The translations under genes and the position numbers were made by a program. A stretch of DNA of 64,000 nucleotides from contig NZ_AP025511.1 of assembly GCF_024347635.1 (NCBI RefSeq), forward strand, positions 1 to 64,000, in the 5' to 3' direction. The notes under the pieces were generated by a model. It had not been told where the DNA came from, ran no database searches, and was given only the letters and a program-made list of their open reading frames with translations. This stretch comes from Vibrio tasmaniensis (GTDB lineage Bacteria; Pseudomonadota; Gammaproteobacteria; Enterobacterales; Vibrionaceae). Below, piece after piece: positions 52,796 through 60,605 of the stretch. The first letter of the stretch is position 1, and each line of letters starts with the position of its first letter.

Positions 52796-53285
52796 ACAGA
52801 CCCCGTTTGTTTGTTTTAATTATATTTCCTTGAGTATCCCGAATGCAAATATTCACCTCACCAAGAGTAAGATTCGTAGATGATAAGAAAAACTTGTACA
52901 GTTCTTTTAACTGGCTTATCTTATTTTTCTCTACAAACCAGTCCACAACTATTAAGTTGCTCCCTTCGTTCCAATTCATTGGCTTCAGTGAGAACCTAGG
53001 TCGAGTCATATAATTAGATAGCGTTAATTGATCAACCCACGCCCAAATAATGTATCCTGTAAATTCGACATCGCTAGGTAATTTTAAAAACTTATATTGC
53101 CTATGAATTACCGCTGGTTTTATCCAGTGTAAAAACGAAGCTATGTTCAGCTCACTTCGTTGATTACATTTAGACATTACCTCTACAAATCGACCTAATT
53201 CGTGAGTAACTTCTAACTTTGATAAAGGACCATATCGTAGCCCAGACATTTTACCGTTAAGAACAGAAACAGGATTGCTTTTCAT
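52785..53285 (-). CDS. HlyC-like toxin-activating acyltransferase
   Basis: A 166-residue cytoplasmic protein resembling HlyC/RTX acyltransferases, which move an acyl group from ACP to lysine. Visible marks are I-H61-R near residue 60 (catalytic His region), F-T-G-Y-I-I-W81-A-W-V in the P-x-G-Y-x-x-W-A position, and W-N-E-G-S-N-L-I-V-V-D115-W-F for the conserved Asp. In siderophore microcins a HlyC homologue (MceI/MchD) takes part in attaching the siderophore to the peptide C-terminus, a precedent for such a gene here. It is the first gene of the operon and overlaps the next by 11 bases. Confidence 0.7.
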   Translation of the reverse strand: MKSNPVSVLNGKMSGLRYGPLSKLEVTHELGRFVEVMSKCNQRSELNIASFLHWIKPAVIHRQYKFLKLPSDVEFTGYIIWAWVDQLTLSNYMTRPRFSLKPMNWNEGSNLIVVDWFVEKNKISQLKELYKFFLSSTNLTLGEVNICIRDTQGNIIKTNKRGLYGY

Positions 53286-53668
53286 TACAACCTACATAGT
53301 TATGGTTATTTAGTATTTTCGCTATTAAATACTAAATTTGAAATAAAGCACTTACTACCTATTATTATTTGGATTAACAACGCTAGTTTAATTATTAATA
53401 AACATAATTATTACAACATTTTGCGAGGGAGGCTTCGAGTAATGAGGCAACTCTGTCTTTAGACTTAATTACTCATTTAAACCCTTGTTTGCTACATATG
53501 AATAATGTGGATGTAACCTATAGTAGTTCCCTAGTGGTACCACGCATGGTATTTACACTTATTGAGGTTAGCTGTAACGGTTTAATATTATGCAGGGTCT
53601 TTCTTCAGTAAGTATATGAGCAACTGTTGTGGTGGCTTGAAATTTGAGAAATCTAAAATGAGTATGGA
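53286..53668. other. Upstream region of the peptide island
   Basis: About 380 bases, markedly AT-rich at 53300-53410. It presumably holds the promoter of the minus-strand peptide operon. The right part joins an IS remnant. I see no recognisable operator and no second precursor peptide. Confidence 0.5.
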
Positions 53669-54107
53669 ATGGATATATTCAATGTAGAGGAAAAGTGGGT
53701 AACTGATGTCACGGAGTTCGAAGTCAAAGAGCAGAAAGTATACTTATCTCCCGTTGTCGACTTGCTTACTACAGAATCGGTTGCATATAAGGTGGCAAAA
53801 AATGCCTGCTTGCCGCTTGTCACGAATATGCTGACAGAAGCTATATCAACACTTAAACCCAACTCAAAGCCAATTATACATAGCGATCAAGGTTGGCAAT
53901 ATCGTCATCGACAGTATCAGAAAAAGGTAGCGGAGAGTGAGTTAACGCAAAGCATGTCGAGAAAAGGTAACTGCTTGGATAATGCGGTTGCTGAAAACTT
54001 TTTTGCTTTACTCAAAACAGAGATATATTACAACCAAAGCTTTGAAGATGCTCTGATAGAGCCAATTAAAACAATACATAGAGTACTACAATACGAAACG
54101 TATAAAA
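53669..54107 (+). pseudogene. IS3-family (IS150-like) transposase remnant
   Basis: The frame encodes part of an rve integrase domain: K-W-V-T-D-V-T-E-F, Y-L-S-P-V-V-D-L, I-I-H-S-D-Q-G-W-Q-Y, then L-T-Q-S-M-S-R-K-G-N-C-L-D-N-A-V-A-E-N-F-F. The DDE residues are present, but OrfA and the start of OrfB are missing. After about residue 120 the sequence loses the family pattern (expected Y-I-x-Y-Y-N-x-x-R-I is garbled), so it cannot be active. It marks an old insertion next to the peptide island. Confidence 0.85.
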
Positions 54108-54164
54108 GTGACCTCATAAGGCCTGACTCCGATAGAATATCGAACTCAGGCCTTATGGGGTCAC
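54108..54164. repeat. Inverted repeat, possible paired IS ends
   Basis: Arms of 19 bases (GTGACCTCATAAGGCCTGA 54108-54126 and TCAGGCCTTATGGGGTCAC 54146-54164) match with one mismatch; the loop contains a further CGAT/ATCG stem. From 54109 to 54163 the unit begins TG and ends CA, as IS3-family ends do. Confidence 0.65.
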
Positions 54165-54222
54165 TTCAAAACATTTTCGACTGGCTTTTCATTAGCAGCT
54201 TCTCTATTTACTCATACAAGGT

Positions 54223-55281
54223 TTATGAGCTTGGCGCCACTCGCTTCTCTTTCAGCTGATCAATTACGTAACCCGGTGCAACTTTTGAAAGCTCTACCAA
54301 GCATTCGTCCGTTTTCTCATTACCGTAGCGTACATAAATATCACATACTGCGTATAGCTGCTCTGGAGAGCCAGAAATCAGGTACGCTTTTTCAAAAGAT
54401 TGGGTCGACTTATCAATATCCAACTCTTCTTGTAAAACCCCATTGAGGTACCAGTAATAACTATTATCTTTCGCTAGCTTAGCTGCCACTTCAATCTCAT
54501 TCGCCGCCGCGCTCTTGTCTTCAAGGCGAACTAGAGTCAGAGATTTAGAGTAATGCATAGCTGCATTTTCTGGTACGCTCTTCAAACCACGATCCAACAC
54601 TTCAACCGCTTGCTGGTCTTTATTCTGTGCACGGAAATTATCGGCATAGCTCAACCAAACTTGTGGCTCTTTTGGATGCGTTTTAATAAGCTCTAGATAA
54701 ACCGTTTCCGCCTTATCCCACTCATTGTGCCAACGAAGTACATCAGCAAACAATAGTTGGAATTTTTCAGATTCTTGCGTTTCCAAGAAGCTAATCAACT
54801 CTTTTACTGGTGGTTCAATTTGTGCTTTTTGCTGATCATCTAAAACATTAAAGTCACGAATCAGGTTTGACGTTGCCGTGTGACGAACCATGGTATCGCT
54901 GTCTTTTAATAGTGGTGATACTAATGCCCAACGATGCTCAAGTTGGTAAGGTTCAGAACCGATAACCGACGCCTCACGAACTTCAGGGTTTTGATCTTTT
55001 AAGCCTCTAGCAACCGCCACCAACGCATTTTGGCTTGGGTATGTCGCTAGCTCTTGCAGTGCACCTGTACGGTTCTCGATAGATTGATTCTGATCTTGCG
55101 CCATGTAAGACAATTGTTGAATACGGGTTTGAGTGTCCGTCATTTCAAGTACTTGATTGATATTTTGCGCTGGCGCATCAACGGTTTCTTGAACGCCATT
55201 GGCTGCCATAGCAGACGTTGATAGCAATGCGGACGTTGAAATAAATAAAGCAACCGCAGTCGCTAAAGTCTTCTTGATCAT
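54223..55281 (-). CDS. Periplasmic HEAT/TPR repeat protein
   Basis: A 352-residue protein with a signal sequence ending TSAMAA. Residues 60-160 look like HEAT repeats (N-R-T-G-A-L-Q-E-L-A-T-Y, N-P-E-V-R-E-A-S-V, D-T-M-V-R-H-T-A-T), and 180-330 like TPRs (W-D-K-A-E-T-V-Y-L-E-L-I-K-T-H-P, Q-A-V-E-V-L-D-R-G-L). It follows the radical SAM maturase gene by 93 bases on the same strand. Such proteins often hold client enzymes together. A scaffold for the nearby maturase or phosphatase is possible but not shown. Confidence 0.75.
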   Translation of the reverse strand: MIKKTLATAVALFISTSALLSTSAMAANGVQETVDAPAQNINQVLEMTDTQTRIQQLSYMAQDQNQSIENRTGALQELATYPSQNALVAVARGLKDQNPEVREASVIGSEPYQLEHRWALVSPLLKDSDTMVRHTATSNLIRDFNVLDDQQKAQIEPPVKELISFLETQESEKFQLLFADVLRWHNEWDKAETVYLELIKTHPKEPQVWLSYADNFRAQNKDQQAVEVLDRGLKSVPENAAMHYSKSLTLVRLEDKSAAANEIEVAAKLAKDNSYYWYLNGVLQEELDIDKSTQSFEKAYLISGSPEQLYAVCDIYVRYGNEKTDECLVELSKVAPGYVIDQLKEKRVAPSS

Positions 55282-55374
55282 AGTATTACCTTAAGCTGGA
55301 GAACTTAGCCTGTCCCTAGACTCATATCTGATTAAATTTCGTTAGGATCGATAACTCTGAACCTAGAACTTGAC

Positions 55375-56706
55375 TTAAAACTTGGTCTCGAACGTAGCTT
55401 GTTGCGCCTGTTCTGCTCGACGAGCCGTCATGACCGAATCGCTGAATTTACCATGAGCAACTGGGTGCCCCATCGCTCGAGCGACGTAAGCCATCGACTT
55501 ATCAACGTGAGAAAAGAACTTGTGCCAACCCGCACATAAGTAGTTCAGACCCGGTTCACCGGCACGAGTTTTGATAAAGCGGTTTTTAGGGCACTCACCA
55601 TGACAAGCAAACTTGTAGTCACATTGCTGACATTGACTGGTCAATGTGCGTGATTTAGCGAAACCAAATTTTTGTTGTGGCGCGCTGTACGCCAAGTCAT
55701 CAAGCTTGTCGTGGTGGATGTTGCCAATTTTATATTCTGGGTAGACATAGTGGTCACACGAGAAAACGTCACCGTTAGGCTCCATCGCTAGGCCTTTGCC
55801 GCAGATCTCGTTCAAAGTGCAAAGCGGGTTCGGGCGACCAATCCACGTTTCTAAGCTCGCTTCAAAATACTGAACGAACACTTTACCGATGTCGTGCTTC
55901 GCCCACTCGTCAAACACAGCAATCAGAAAATTACCCCAAGCCAGATCCGACACACACCACGATTCCATGATCGAATCTTTATGGCCAGGGATCAGACGCT
56001 TGTCACCTTGCTTAAGTTGTTCACTCACTTGAGACGTTTGTGGTGCAACGGTTCTAAAGGTTTTCTGTTCAACGATAGGAATAAACTGCATTTGAGGAGA
56101 CTTCACCACATCACGCAGGAAGCGATACACTTCTAATGCATTTTGACTGGTGAGGTTATTCACACAGGTTAGGGTTGCGAATTTGACTTGATGTTTATGC
56201 AGCAACTCTGCAGCCGCCATCACTTGTTTAAATGTGCCACGGCCTGCTCTGTTGACACGATACGCGTTGTGCAGCATTTCAGGGCCATCAATACTCAACC
56301 CGATCAGGAAGTTATTCTTTGCTAAGAAGCGGCCCCAATCATCATTCAGCAGTGTGCCGTTGGTTTGTAGGTCGTTTGAAATCAAAACACCTTCCGGCTG
56401 ATACTTTTTCTGTAGCTCAACCACACGTTCGAAATACGCTAAACCTAGCATGGTAGGTTCACCACCCTGCCATGAGAATATGATTTCAGGGGTATTTTGA
56501 CCTTCGATGTATTGTCGGATGTAAGTCTCTAACGTCTCATCATCCATTCTTGGAGAACTGCCTTTCTTATACTCCAACAAATCTTGCTTACTTAGGTAAT
56601 AACAATATTTACAGTCAATGTTGCACGCTGCGCCAATCGGCTTAGCCATCACATGTAAGCGCTTAGAGGCTTTACCGTTGTATTGTGGACCTTGAGTAAT
56701 GTGCAT
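55375..56706 (-). CDS. Anaerobic sulfatase-maturase-type radical SAM enzyme
   Basis: A 443-residue SPASM-type enzyme. The radical SAM motif is C28-N-I-D-C32-K-Y-C35-Y-Y-L; S-W-Q-G-G-E-P-T-M binds SAM. The C-terminal half has C-G-K-G-L-A, G-D-V-F-S-C-D-H-Y-V-Y-P-E and C-Q-Q-C-D-Y-K-F-A-C-H-G-E-C-P-K-N-R for two auxiliary [4Fe-4S] clusters. anSMEs turn a Cys or Ser in C/S-x-P/A-x-R of sulfatases into formylglycine. The expected client is not obvious here, because the neighbouring hydrolase lacks that motif. It is divergent from the FGE-fold lipoprotein gene. Confidence 0.9.
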   Translation of the reverse strand: MHITQGPQYNGKASKRLHVMAKPIGAACNIDCKYCYYLSKQDLLEYKKGSSPRMDDETLETYIRQYIEGQNTPEIIFSWQGGEPTMLGLAYFERVVELQKKYQPEGVLISNDLQTNGTLLNDDWGRFLAKNNFLIGLSIDGPEMLHNAYRVNRAGRGTFKQVMAAAELLHKHQVKFATLTCVNNLTSQNALEVYRFLRDVVKSPQMQFIPIVEQKTFRTVAPQTSQVSEQLKQGDKRLIPGHKDSIMESWCVSDLAWGNFLIAVFDEWAKHDIGKVFVQYFEASLETWIGRPNPLCTLNEICGKGLAMEPNGDVFSCDHYVYPEYKIGNIHHDKLDDLAYSAPQQKFGFAKSRTLTSQCQQCDYKFACHGECPKNRFIKTRAGEPGLNYLCAGWHKFFSHVDKSMAYVARAMGHPVAHGKFSDSVMTARRAEQAQQATFETKF

Positions 56707-56843
56707 GATTTACCTACCTATCTTAGTGTCTTGTTCCCATCATAATTCCTATTTCAGCTTGTGGCATGTTATACCCTTTATAACCAATAGGAATGACCTT
56801 AAACGTTAAAATTGCCTCCTATTTCGAACATTCGAGGCACGTG

Positions 56844-57632
56844 ATGAAATTTTTCAATTACAAACAATTAGCGGCGATCAGCAGCGTCACCATGACTATT
56901 TTCCTGAGCGGTTGTGCGAGCGTGCCTACACACCCTATCGCCCAACAAATTGACCAAGAGATGGTGTTAGTTGAAGGCGGTACGTTCACCATGGGTTCAA
57001 ACAACCCTGAAGCAACCAAAGCAGAACAACCAGCACGAGATATAACTGTAGATAGTTTCTATATTGCGAGGTTTGAGGTGACTCAAGAATTGTTCGAATC
57101 GGTGATGGGTTCATCTCTCAGTTATTTCCAAAACCCACAAGTTCCGGTCAATAACCTAAGTTGGCAGCAAGCGAACTATTTCGTTGAGCAGTTGAATGAA
57201 TTAACGGGCGAAGAGTACCGCCTTCCGACAGAAGCTGAATGGGAATTTGCTGCGAAAGGTGGCAATAAAAGCAAAGGTTATACTTACAGTGGTTCCAACA
57301 ACTTAGATGATGTTGCGTGGTACTCAGCAAATTCCAAAAATAGCGCGCATCCTGTCGGGCTAAAGAAACCAAATGAGCTAGGCTTATATGATATGACAGG
57401 TAACGTGGGTGAGTTTGTTATCGATGCCTTCGATGACACTTTCTACCGATACGGTCCAACAGACAATCCTAACAACTCGAAACACAGTGATGTCGGTTTA
57501 TCACACAAATCGGTACGCGGTGGCAGTTTTGCATACGATGAAGATGAATCAGAAAGTTACCGCCGTGACTTTGCCAGTCAATCGATCACCATGTCTGATA
57601 TGGGCCTACGCCTAGTGAAGGACGTAAACTAG
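56844..57632 (+). CDS. FGE-sulfatase-fold lipoprotein without catalytic cysteines
   Basis: 262 residues from the ATG at 56844, which has GAGG 6 bases upstream and puts the lipobox L-S-G-C24 in place; the frame is open to 56793. The FGE/SUMF1 fold is clear: M-V-x-V-E-G-G-T-F-T-M-G-S, F-E-V-T-Q-E-L-F-E, Y-R-L-P-T-E-A-E-W-E-F-A-A, M-T-G-N-V-G-E-F-V and R-G-G-S-F. Formylglycine-generating enzymes need two Cys in the last block; here the region reads R-G-G-S-F-A-Y-D-E-D-E-S-E-S-Y-R-R with none. It is probably a binding or structural relative anchored in a membrane. Confidence 0.85.
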   Translation: MKFFNYKQLAAISSVTMTIFLSGCASVPTHPIAQQIDQEMVLVEGGTFTMGSNNPEATKAEQPARDITVDSFYIARFEVTQELFESVMGSSLSYFQNPQVPVNNLSWQQANYFVEQLNELTGEEYRLPTEAEWEFAAKGGNKSKGYTYSGSNNLDDVAWYSANSKNSAHPVGLKKPNELGLYDMTGNVGEFVIDAFDDTFYRYGPTDNPNNSKHSDVGLSHKSVRGGSFAYDEDESESYRRDFASQSITMSDMGLRLVKDVN

Positions 57633-57729
57633 CAAAACACCCCATGGTCGCTGAACAAAGGACAGCCTCTGTTCAGTGACCAATCCATGTCATTTTGAAT
57701 AGCGAAATTACATCGAATAAGGACACTCT

Positions 57730-59412
57730 ATGCAATACACCAAGCTTTCAGGACTTACACTCGCGTTACTCTGTGCCTTCCCAGCATCAGCTGCGGACAA
57801 ACCCGATCTAGTCCTCCAAATCACGGTAGATGGCCTGCGTGCAGACCTTATCGAACGCTACAAGCACAACTTCGGTGAAGGTGGATTTCGTTACCTAATG
57901 GATGATGGTACTTACTACACCAATGCGAACTACCAGCACGGCAACACAGAAACTATTGTCGGTCATGTGTCGCTTGCAACCGGCGCTCCGCCGAGTGTTC
58001 ACGGCATGGTAGGTAATGTTTGGTATGACCGCAGTGAAGAACGTTTGGTGTATAACGTAGAAGACGGCAATTACAAGATGCTGACTTCAGGCGCGGGTGT
58101 CGACAAAGCAACTGAGATCGACCCAACACAAAAAACAGCACAAGGTGATGGCCGCTCTCCAGAGCCAATACTGGCCACCACGTTTGGTGACGAGCTGACG
58201 ATTTCCAATAGTGGCAAATCGAAAGTGTTCGGTGTTTCTGTTAAAGACCGCGGCGCAATCTCATTAGCGGGACACAGCGGCAAAGCCTTCTGGTTCTCGA
58301 AGGCACAGTCTGAATTTGTCACTAGTAACTATTACTACGACGAGTATCCAGCTTGGGTATCTCGTTGGAATGAAAAAGAAATTGCAGCCCAATACTCTAA
58401 ACAGAAATGGGAACTTTCGTTACCACGTGAAGAGTACACACTGCAAGAGCACAGCACGGACCACAAGGTGAAGCTCGGTGATTTCCAACGCACCTTCCCT
58501 CACCCATACGGCCCTGCTAGCTACAAATACTACAGCACAACGCTAACCGTTAGCCCGGCTGGCGATGAAATCACCGAGAACTTCGCAAGCACACTGTTGA
58601 TGCAAGAGAAGTTAGGCCAAGGCGACGTGACCGATTACCTGTCTGTGAGTTTCTCATCAAACGACTATGTGGTGCACTTGTACGGTCCTGAAAGTTTAGA
58701 GACAGAAGACAATCTCATTCGACTTGATAAGACGATCGCCAAACTCCTTAAAACCGTCGATAACCAAGTCGGTCTAAAGAACACATTAATTGTCTTGTCT
58801 GCCGATCATGGTGTACCTGAATCTTCACCTGCGGCAAATGCGCTTGGCTTCAATCAAGCTCAATACTTCAATAAAGACACACTACTATCGAGTGGCGTAG
58901 AGAAACGATTAAAAGATGAGTTTGGTTTATCCAAAGATGCGATTCGACTGTATGCTCAACCTTACATCTATCTAAATCACGATTTGATCGCCGAAAAGAA
59001 ACTTGATCTCGCGAAGGTTCAAGAAGCGATTGCGGATGAGATAGCAAAAGTGAAAGGCGTTGCGTTTGCCGTATCAAGCAGTGATATCGCGGCAAACCGA
59101 GTGCCTGATACTCATGTGATGCAGCTCATTAAGAACAACTACCACCCTGCTCGTTCTGGCGATGTGTATGTGGTATTTGCTCCACGTAGCTACATTAACG
59201 ACATGGAAGGCCTTCAAATTGCCTCGACTCATGGTTCACCTTGGAAATACGACACACATGTCCCGGTTATCTTCGCGGGCTATGATGTGGATGCTAAGAA
59301 GGTTTCCCGTCCAATCACGCCATACGACATTGCACCAACGCTTTCCAATAAATTGGGTATCACTCAACCAAGTGGGTCTATTGGAGAGGTACTTCAAGAG
59401 ATCACTGAGTAG
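57730..59412 (+). CDS. PafA-type alkaline phosphatase superfamily enzyme
   Basis: A 560-residue exported hydrolase (signal ends PASAAD). The metal-site Asp is in I-T-V-D34-G-L-R-A-D. Nucleophile Thr75 lies in N-T-E-T-I-V-G-H and Asn96 in G-M-V-G-N, 21 residues later; K172-D-R174 follows. This Thr/Asn/Lys-x-Arg set is what I recall for PafA-like phosphate-monoester phosphatases (T79, N100, K162, R164). Further metal ligands are in S-A-D-H-G-V-P-E and near the end in T-H-G-S-P-W-K-Y-D-T-H-V-P. It has no C/S-x-P-x-R sulfatase motif. It follows the FGE-fold lipoprotein gene by 97 bases. Confidence 0.88.
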   Translation: MQYTKLSGLTLALLCAFPASAADKPDLVLQITVDGLRADLIERYKHNFGEGGFRYLMDDGTYYTNANYQHGNTETIVGHVSLATGAPPSVHGMVGNVWYDRSEERLVYNVEDGNYKMLTSGAGVDKATEIDPTQKTAQGDGRSPEPILATTFGDELTISNSGKSKVFGVSVKDRGAISLAGHSGKAFWFSKAQSEFVTSNYYYDEYPAWVSRWNEKEIAAQYSKQKWELSLPREEYTLQEHSTDHKVKLGDFQRTFPHPYGPASYKYYSTTLTVSPAGDEITENFASTLLMQEKLGQGDVTDYLSVSFSSNDYVVHLYGPESLETEDNLIRLDKTIAKLLKTVDNQVGLKNTLIVLSADHGVPESSPAANALGFNQAQYFNKDTLLSSGVEKRLKDEFGLSKDAIRLYAQPYIYLNHDLIAEKKLDLAKVQEAIADEIAKVKGVAFAVSSSDIAANRVPDTHVMQLIKNNYHPARSGDVYVVFAPRSYINDMEGLQIASTHGSPWKYDTHVPVIFAGYDVDAKKVSRPITPYDIAPTLSNKLGITQPSGSIGEVLQEITE

Positions 59413-59464
59413 ACTCAATCTCTAAGGTTTCGCGATCTAGATTTCGAACCAGCACCAACTCAAT

Positions 59465-59528
59465 AAAGGAGCCGTTTATCCAATTCTGACTGATTCAGTC
59501 GAAACAGATAAGCGGCTCCTTTAATTTT
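59465..59528. terminator. Large bidirectional terminator
   Basis: AAAGGAGCCGTTTATC (59465-59480) pairs with GATAAGCGGCTCCTTT (59507-59522) with one wobble, and an inner GACTG/CAGTC stem fills the loop. It separates the phosphatase gene from the convergent LysR gene. Confidence 0.85.
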
Positions 59529-59621
59529 CAGTTATTAAATCTTAGATAAACGACGGCATGTTAATGCTCAGGAATAACGGCTACTCGAGTAAATACTTTC
59601 CATAGAGATGTCTTTTAAGAC

Positions 59622-60527
59622 CTAACTTGATATGTCTTTTGCTGCCGCTTTGATCTTTGCGCGCAACCACTTATGGCTTGGTTCGTTAGTGCGGCTTGGG
59701 TGCCAAATCATACACATATTGAGGTCTTCTAACTCGAAGGGCAAAGGCAGTGTTCTTACATTATATTTCTCAGAGAAACATCGAACCGATGACATAGGAA
59801 GCATACCAATAGCGTCAGAGTTCTCAATCACGGGGAGCATCTCGACAACGCCGGCTGCTCGATACACAATTTTTCGCTTTTCCAAGTCACTGAAGTGTTC
59901 CGAACTTAATAAGCTTTTACGTGCATGCCAGCGTGATACCACCACGTGATCAAGAGAAAGGAATTGCTCCATATCGATAGTATCGCCAATCGTTGGGTGA
60001 TCTGAACGGCACACCACCACCAGCTCCTCTCTAGAAACGACCTCGTGCTTGAGCGTGGTTCTTCCTCTTGGCGTCATATCAATGATTACATCATGTCTTT
60101 GAAGCCTCAAATCCGATTCATAATCTTCGGTAAATAGAGGGTGAACTTCTAACGCGATATTAGGCGCAGCTTGGCTAATCAACTGCATGACTCTTGGCAC
60201 CATTTCATAACTTGCCGCGGAAACGCAAGCGATAGAATAAATACGATTTGATGTTTTAGGATCGAAATCTCTTGAAGCCGATAAGGTAGAAGTAAAGTTC
60301 TTAAGCGCAGCGGCCATTGCAGGATAGATATCAATAGCGAATGTGGTTGGCTCTACGCCAGATGTGGTTCGGTGAAACAGTGGCTCGTCATAAATATCAC
60401 GAAGCCTTGCAAGCGCTTTGCTCACGGCAGGCTGGCTTATATCCATACGATTAGCAGCTCTTGATAAGTTCTGCTCTTCATAAATTGCGACAAATATAGG
60501 AATTAAATTGAGTTCGGTACTTTTCAT
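59622..60527 (-). CDS. LysR-family transcriptional regulator
   Basis: A 301-residue protein. The N-terminal winged helix is typical: N-L-I-P-I-F-V-A-I-Y-E-E-Q-N-L-S-R-A-A-N-R-M-D-I-S-Q-P-A-V-S-K-A-L-A-R-L-R, then D-E-P-L-F-H-R. The effector-binding domain runs from about residue 95 to the end and is of the NodD/ToxR/LeuO-like subgroup by its L-R-L-Q-R-H-D-V-I-I-D pattern. The inducer is unknown. It is a single gene between the phosphatase and the bat operon, each separated by a terminator. Confidence 0.9.
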   Translation of the reverse strand: MKSTELNLIPIFVAIYEEQNLSRAANRMDISQPAVSKALARLRDIYDEPLFHRTTSGVEPTTFAIDIYPAMAAALKNFTSTLSASRDFDPKTSNRIYSIACVSAASYEMVPRVMQLISQAAPNIALEVHPLFTEDYESDLRLQRHDVIIDMTPRGRTTLKHEVVSREELVVVCRSDHPTIGDTIDMEQFLSLDHVVVSRWHARKSLLSSEHFSDLEKRKIVYRAAGVVEMLPVIENSDAIGMLPMSSVRCFSEKYNVRTLPLPFELEDLNMCMIWHPSRTNEPSHKWLRAKIKAAAKDISS

Positions 60528-60545
60528 ACAGTTCCATATTAAAGA

Positions 60546-60574
60546 GGCAGGTTCCCTATAGTAGAGAACCTGCC
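60546..60574 (-). terminator. Hairpin terminator of the bat operon
   Basis: GGCAGGTTC (60546-60554) pairs with GAACCTGCC (60566-60574). On the minus strand CTCTTTAAT follows, a moderate T-run. It lies between batD and the LysR start. Confidence 0.6.
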
Positions 60575-60605
60575 GATTTTGTTCGATGCGAATAACTAAA
60601 GTTTG

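Noticed and set aside
53669..54259. Complete 196-residue gene
   Set aside because: Only the first 120 residues resemble an IS3 transposase; the rest runs through a degenerate end and the inverted repeat, so it is treated as a remnant.
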